Of a stretch of 64,000 nt of DNA, positions 62,701-64,000 are shown in pieces. A program made the position numbers and the translations under genes. The DNA lies in assembly GCF_001613935.1 (NCBI RefSeq), contig NZ_LQCI01000014.1, positions 131,383-195,382 on the forward strand. Direction: 5' to 3'. Position 1 is the stretch's first letter. The number at the start of each line of letters is the position of its first letter. The notes under the pieces were generated by a model. The model was not told where the DNA came from and ran no database searches. It saw nothing but the letters and a program-made list of their open reading frames with translations. This DNA comes from Amycolatopsis regifaucium (GTDB lineage Bacteria; Actinomycetota; Actinomycetes; Mycobacteriales; Pseudonocardiaceae).

Positions 62701-63913
62701 CGGCCTTCGCGAACAACGGTGCGTCGAAACCGCCATCGGCGGTGGCGAACTTGAGCAGGTTCAGCGAGGCCAGGTTGCAGCTGGAGTTGTCCAGGTGCAG
62801 GTACTCCGAGCACGGGTTGGACGCGGTGATCCGGCCCGATTCCGGGCAGGTGTGCCAGTCGTTGATCGTGTCGTCGTACTGCAGGCCCGGGTCCGCGCAC
62901 TCCCAGGCGGCCTGCGCGATGGTGCGGAACAGCTTCTTGGCGTCGACCCGGTCGATGACCTCGCCGGTCATCCTCGCCCGCAGGCCGAACTCGCCCCCGG
63001 ACTCGACGGCCTGCATGAACTCGTCGGAGACGCGGACCGAGTTGTTCGCGTTCTGGTACTGGACGGAGGTGATGTCGGAACCGGAGAGGTCCATGTCGAA
63101 CCCGGCGTCGCGGAGGACCTTGATCTTCTCCTCTTCCCGGGCCTTGGTCCGGACGAACTCTTCGATGTCCGGGTGGTCGACGTCGAGCACGACCATCTTC
63201 GCCGCGCGCCGGGTGGCGCCGCCGGACTTGATGGTGCCCGCGGAAGCGTCGGCACCCCGCATGAACGAGACCGGGCCGGACGCGGTGCCGCCGGAGGACA
63301 GCAGCTCACGCGAGGAACGGATGCGGGAGAGGTTCAGGCCGGCGCCGGAGCCGCCCTTGAAGATCAGGCCCTCCTCGCGGTACCAGTTGAGGATCGACTC
63401 CATGGTGTCGTCGACCGCGAGGATGAAACACGCCGAGACCTGCTGCTTCGAGGCGGTTCCGACGTTGAACCACACCGGCGAGTTGAAGCTGAACACCTGG
63501 TGCAGCAGCATCCAGGTCAGCTCGTGTTCGAAGACCTCGGCGTCGGCGGGGCTCGCGAAGTAGCCGTGTTCGCGGCCCGCGTTGACATAGGCGTGGACGA
63601 CGCGGTCGATCAGCTGTTTGAGGCTCTGCTCGCGCTGGGCGGAGCCGACGGCGCCGCGGAAGTACTTGCTGGTGACGATGTTCGTCGCGTTGACCGACCA
63701 GAAGTCGGGGAACTCGACCCCGCGCTGCTCGAAGTTGACCGTGCCGTCGCGCCAGTTCGTCATCACGACGTCCCGGTTCTCCCAGGTGACCTGGTCGTAC
63801 GGATGGACGCCCTCGGTGGTGAAGACCCGGCGCACGGTGAGCCCGCCTGCCTGTTTCTTCTTCCCGCTCGTCCGCGCTGTGGCCGGGTCGCCTGTTCCCA
63901 CGGTCTCGGTCAT
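59798..63913 (-). CDS. nrdJ: Vitamin B12-dependent (class II) ribonucleotide reductase with intein
   Basis: The 1371-residue precursor converts ribonucleotides to deoxyribonucleotides using adenosylcobalamin. Without the 430-residue intein the mature enzyme would be 941 residues, normal for actinobacterial NrdJ. Visible sites are redox Cys162 (QVSACFILAVDD), the NPCSE motif with thiyl-radical Cys368, flanked by Asn366 and Glu370, and the partner Cys379 (SSCNLASLNL). The C-terminal zinc-ribbon tail (CMTCGTKM...CYACEGCG) carries four Cys and is needed for reduction. GAGGGAAG precedes the ATG. A possible nrdR end lies just upstream. Confidence 0.95.
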   Translation of the reverse strand: MTETVGTGDPATARTSGKKKQAGGLTVRRVFTTEGVHPYDQVTWENRDVVMTNWRDGTVNFEQRGVEFPDFWSVNATNIVTSKYFRGAVGSAQREQSLKQLIDRVVHAYVNAGREHGYFASPADAEVFEHELTWMLLHQVFSFNSPVWFNVGTASKQQVSACFILAVDDTMESILNWYREEGLIFKGGSGAGLNLSRIRSSRELLSSGGTASGPVSFMRGADASAGTIKSGGATRRAAKMVVLDVDHPDIEEFVRTKAREEEKIKVLRDAGFDMDLSGSDITSVQYQNANNSVRVSDEFMQAVESGGEFGLRARMTGEVIDRVDAKKLFRTIAQAAWECADPGLQYDDTINDWHTCPESGRITASNPCSEYLHLDNSSCNLASLNLLKFATADGGFDAPLFAKAVELVITAMDISICFADFPTEAIGDTTRKFRQLGIGYANLGALLMALGHAYDSDGGRALAAAITSLMTGVSYRRSAELAEAVGPYEGYARNAEAHQRVMRKHAAANELVRTYHTGDAAVRALAAQEWKRGIELGETSGWRNAQASVLAPTGCLTADTLVTTDRGLARLSELGDLYGDRWQDVEFTVATDEGPRRATKFYVNGEEPTRRIETKGGYRIQGTLAHRVKVLEPETGSWVWKRLADIQSGDLVPMQLGGLVGDPRRVPLPELDQAYYAGDRAIRVPDEVTADLAELVGYFEGDGRLHAKGIRLCVADADLDVVERLRILSKGLFDLEPVVRQCQGYQEVTLQSVRLARWWQAAGFAKELPGLDHAGRGWPPRVPASVRETNDPEVYAAFLRGVFEADGTVQEGVPSVSTSSELFGEDLRSLLLTLGMATTTRRTTSGFGGPVLQIRLRNVDHAMIFDEVVGFIGERKARSMVCLEPDGSTKGDRVHLPRPVWDVLVPLGHEYRDAVLQSLRKTGGVARMLARRIYSETLDPRLGRALKYLFEPVESNEDGGVQPTFDLSVPDNVTYVANGFVSHNTIGFMMDCDTTGIEPDFSLVKFKKLVGGGSMQIVNQTVPRALTALGYQGEQVEAIVEYIAQHGHVVDAPGLRPEHYEVFDCAVGERSIAPMGHVRMMAAVQPFLSGAISKTVNMPESATVEEVEEIYFQGWKSGLKALAIYRDNCKVGQPLSTGKKGSAKKEEPEAAKVVEYRPVRKRLPKKRPSQTVSFTVGGAEGYLHAGSYPDDGLGEIFVKLGKQGSTLAGVMDAFSMSISVGLQHGIPLEFYVSKFSNLRFEPAGMTDDPDIRIATSVMDYLFRRLALDYLPYEKRAQLGIFTADERSAQVEANYGAAPAAESENVDIDALRSTVDSSSAEPAKVAHSTAELVELNLGTASDAPLCMTCGTKMRPAGSCYACEGCGATSGCS
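60962..62251 (-). mobile_element. Intein with LAGLIDADG homing endonuclease domain in NrdJ
   Basis: A 430-residue in-frame insertion interrupts the conserved APTG/TIGFMMDCDTTG sequence at precursor residue 555. It begins with Cys (CLTADTLV) and ends VSHN followed by Thr, so Cys1, penultimate His, terminal Asn and Thr+1 are all present. Block B GTLAHRV lies at intein residues 68-74. Two endonuclease motifs (LVGYFEGDG at 141-149 and FLRGVFEADG at 244-253) identify a LAGLIDADG domain. Self-splicing is expected. The removal site is a substrate-binding region, so splicing is required for activity. Confidence 0.93.
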
Positions 63914-63946
63914 GGGTCTTCCCTCACTCCCACGCGGGAGGCGGCA

Positions 63947-64000
63947 TCAGCCGTCTTTCGCGTCTTGATCGCTCTCGTCCGGTGCGGCAGCCATGGCCTC
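63947..64000 (-). CDS. C-terminal end of a minus-strand gene (partial), possibly nrdR
   Basis: An open frame from the window edge ends in TGA, encoding EAMAAAPDESDQDAKDG, an acidic tail. It lies 33 bp upstream of nrdJ on the same strand. In actinomycetes the transcriptional regulator nrdR commonly precedes nrdJ, which makes this the best guess, but the visible residues are not diagnostic. Confidence 0.45.
   Translation of the reverse strand, partial: EAMAAAPDESDQDAKDG

Noticed and set aside
63914..64000. Cobalamin riboswitch upstream of nrdJ
   Set aside because: Only 33 bp separate nrdJ from the preceding gene, too short for the element. One could exist upstream of the operon, outside the window.

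Overview
This 64 kb window is a chromosomal segment of a high-GC actinomycete, most likely a Pseudonocardiaceae member close to Amycolatopsis. The grounds are roughly 70% GC, frequent GTG starts, GTGA/ATGA stop-start overlaps, a complete mce operon, IdeR, a PPi-type phosphofructokinase that from memory closely resembles the Amycolatopsis methanolica enzyme, and long perfect palindromes at gene 3' ends. I see no prophage, insertion sequence, CRISPR array, rRNA or tRNA. No gene-free stretch exceeds 300 bases.

Left part (1-15 kb): a secreted amidohydrolase, PPi-phosphofructokinase, and a class I DAHP synthase preceded by a tiny leader ORF with the run Tyr-Phe-Trp-Phe. Then comes a core block resembling the M. 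tuberculosis Rv2178c-Rv2187 neighbourhood: RNase AS, PlsC acyltransferase, esterase, membrane protein, GCS2 ligase, a NUDIX-NYN fusion, ROK kinase, small Cys protein, ArsA-like ATPase, two SRPBCC proteins, a metallophosphoesterase and a FadD15-type acyl-CoA ligase.

Middle (15-36 kb): a small unknown protein flanked by palindromes, a flavin monooxygenase, a Tat-exported ferritin-like protein, a class Ib aminotransferase and a lipoprotein. These are followed by a full mce4-type steroid-import locus: two Mce-associated proteins, MceF to MceA, YrbE4B and YrbE4A, two steroid-type SDRs, ferredoxin FdxD, and divergently FadE26, FadE27 and FadD17. A perfect KstR-consensus palindrome lies in the fdxD-fadE26 divergent gap. 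The locus should import sterols and begin side-chain degradation.

Right part (36-64 kb): a TetR/SnoaL pair with an operator; a GNAT-acyl-CoA-synthetase acetyltransferase coupled to an AcuC deacetylase; a sulfurtransferase; ideR-galK-galE; DUF4192; M23 and S15 secreted peptidases; MuiA; a CBS protein; a zinc metallopeptidase; an S9 oligopeptidase; an azoR-gdx pair with a divergent TetR and two operator boxes; SRPBCC/CGNR divergent genes; DUF2293; DoxX; a broken P-loop gene; and a B12-dependent ribonucleotide reductase interrupted by a 430-residue intein. A short C-terminus, possibly NrdR, ends the window.

The items most worth a second look are the aromatic leader peptide before DAHP synthase, the palindrome families (one sits inside the mce operon), the KstR-type boxes, the NrdJ intein, and the Pat-AcuC pair. 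Most of the window is conserved core genome. I do not see a clear-cut novel multi-gene system.
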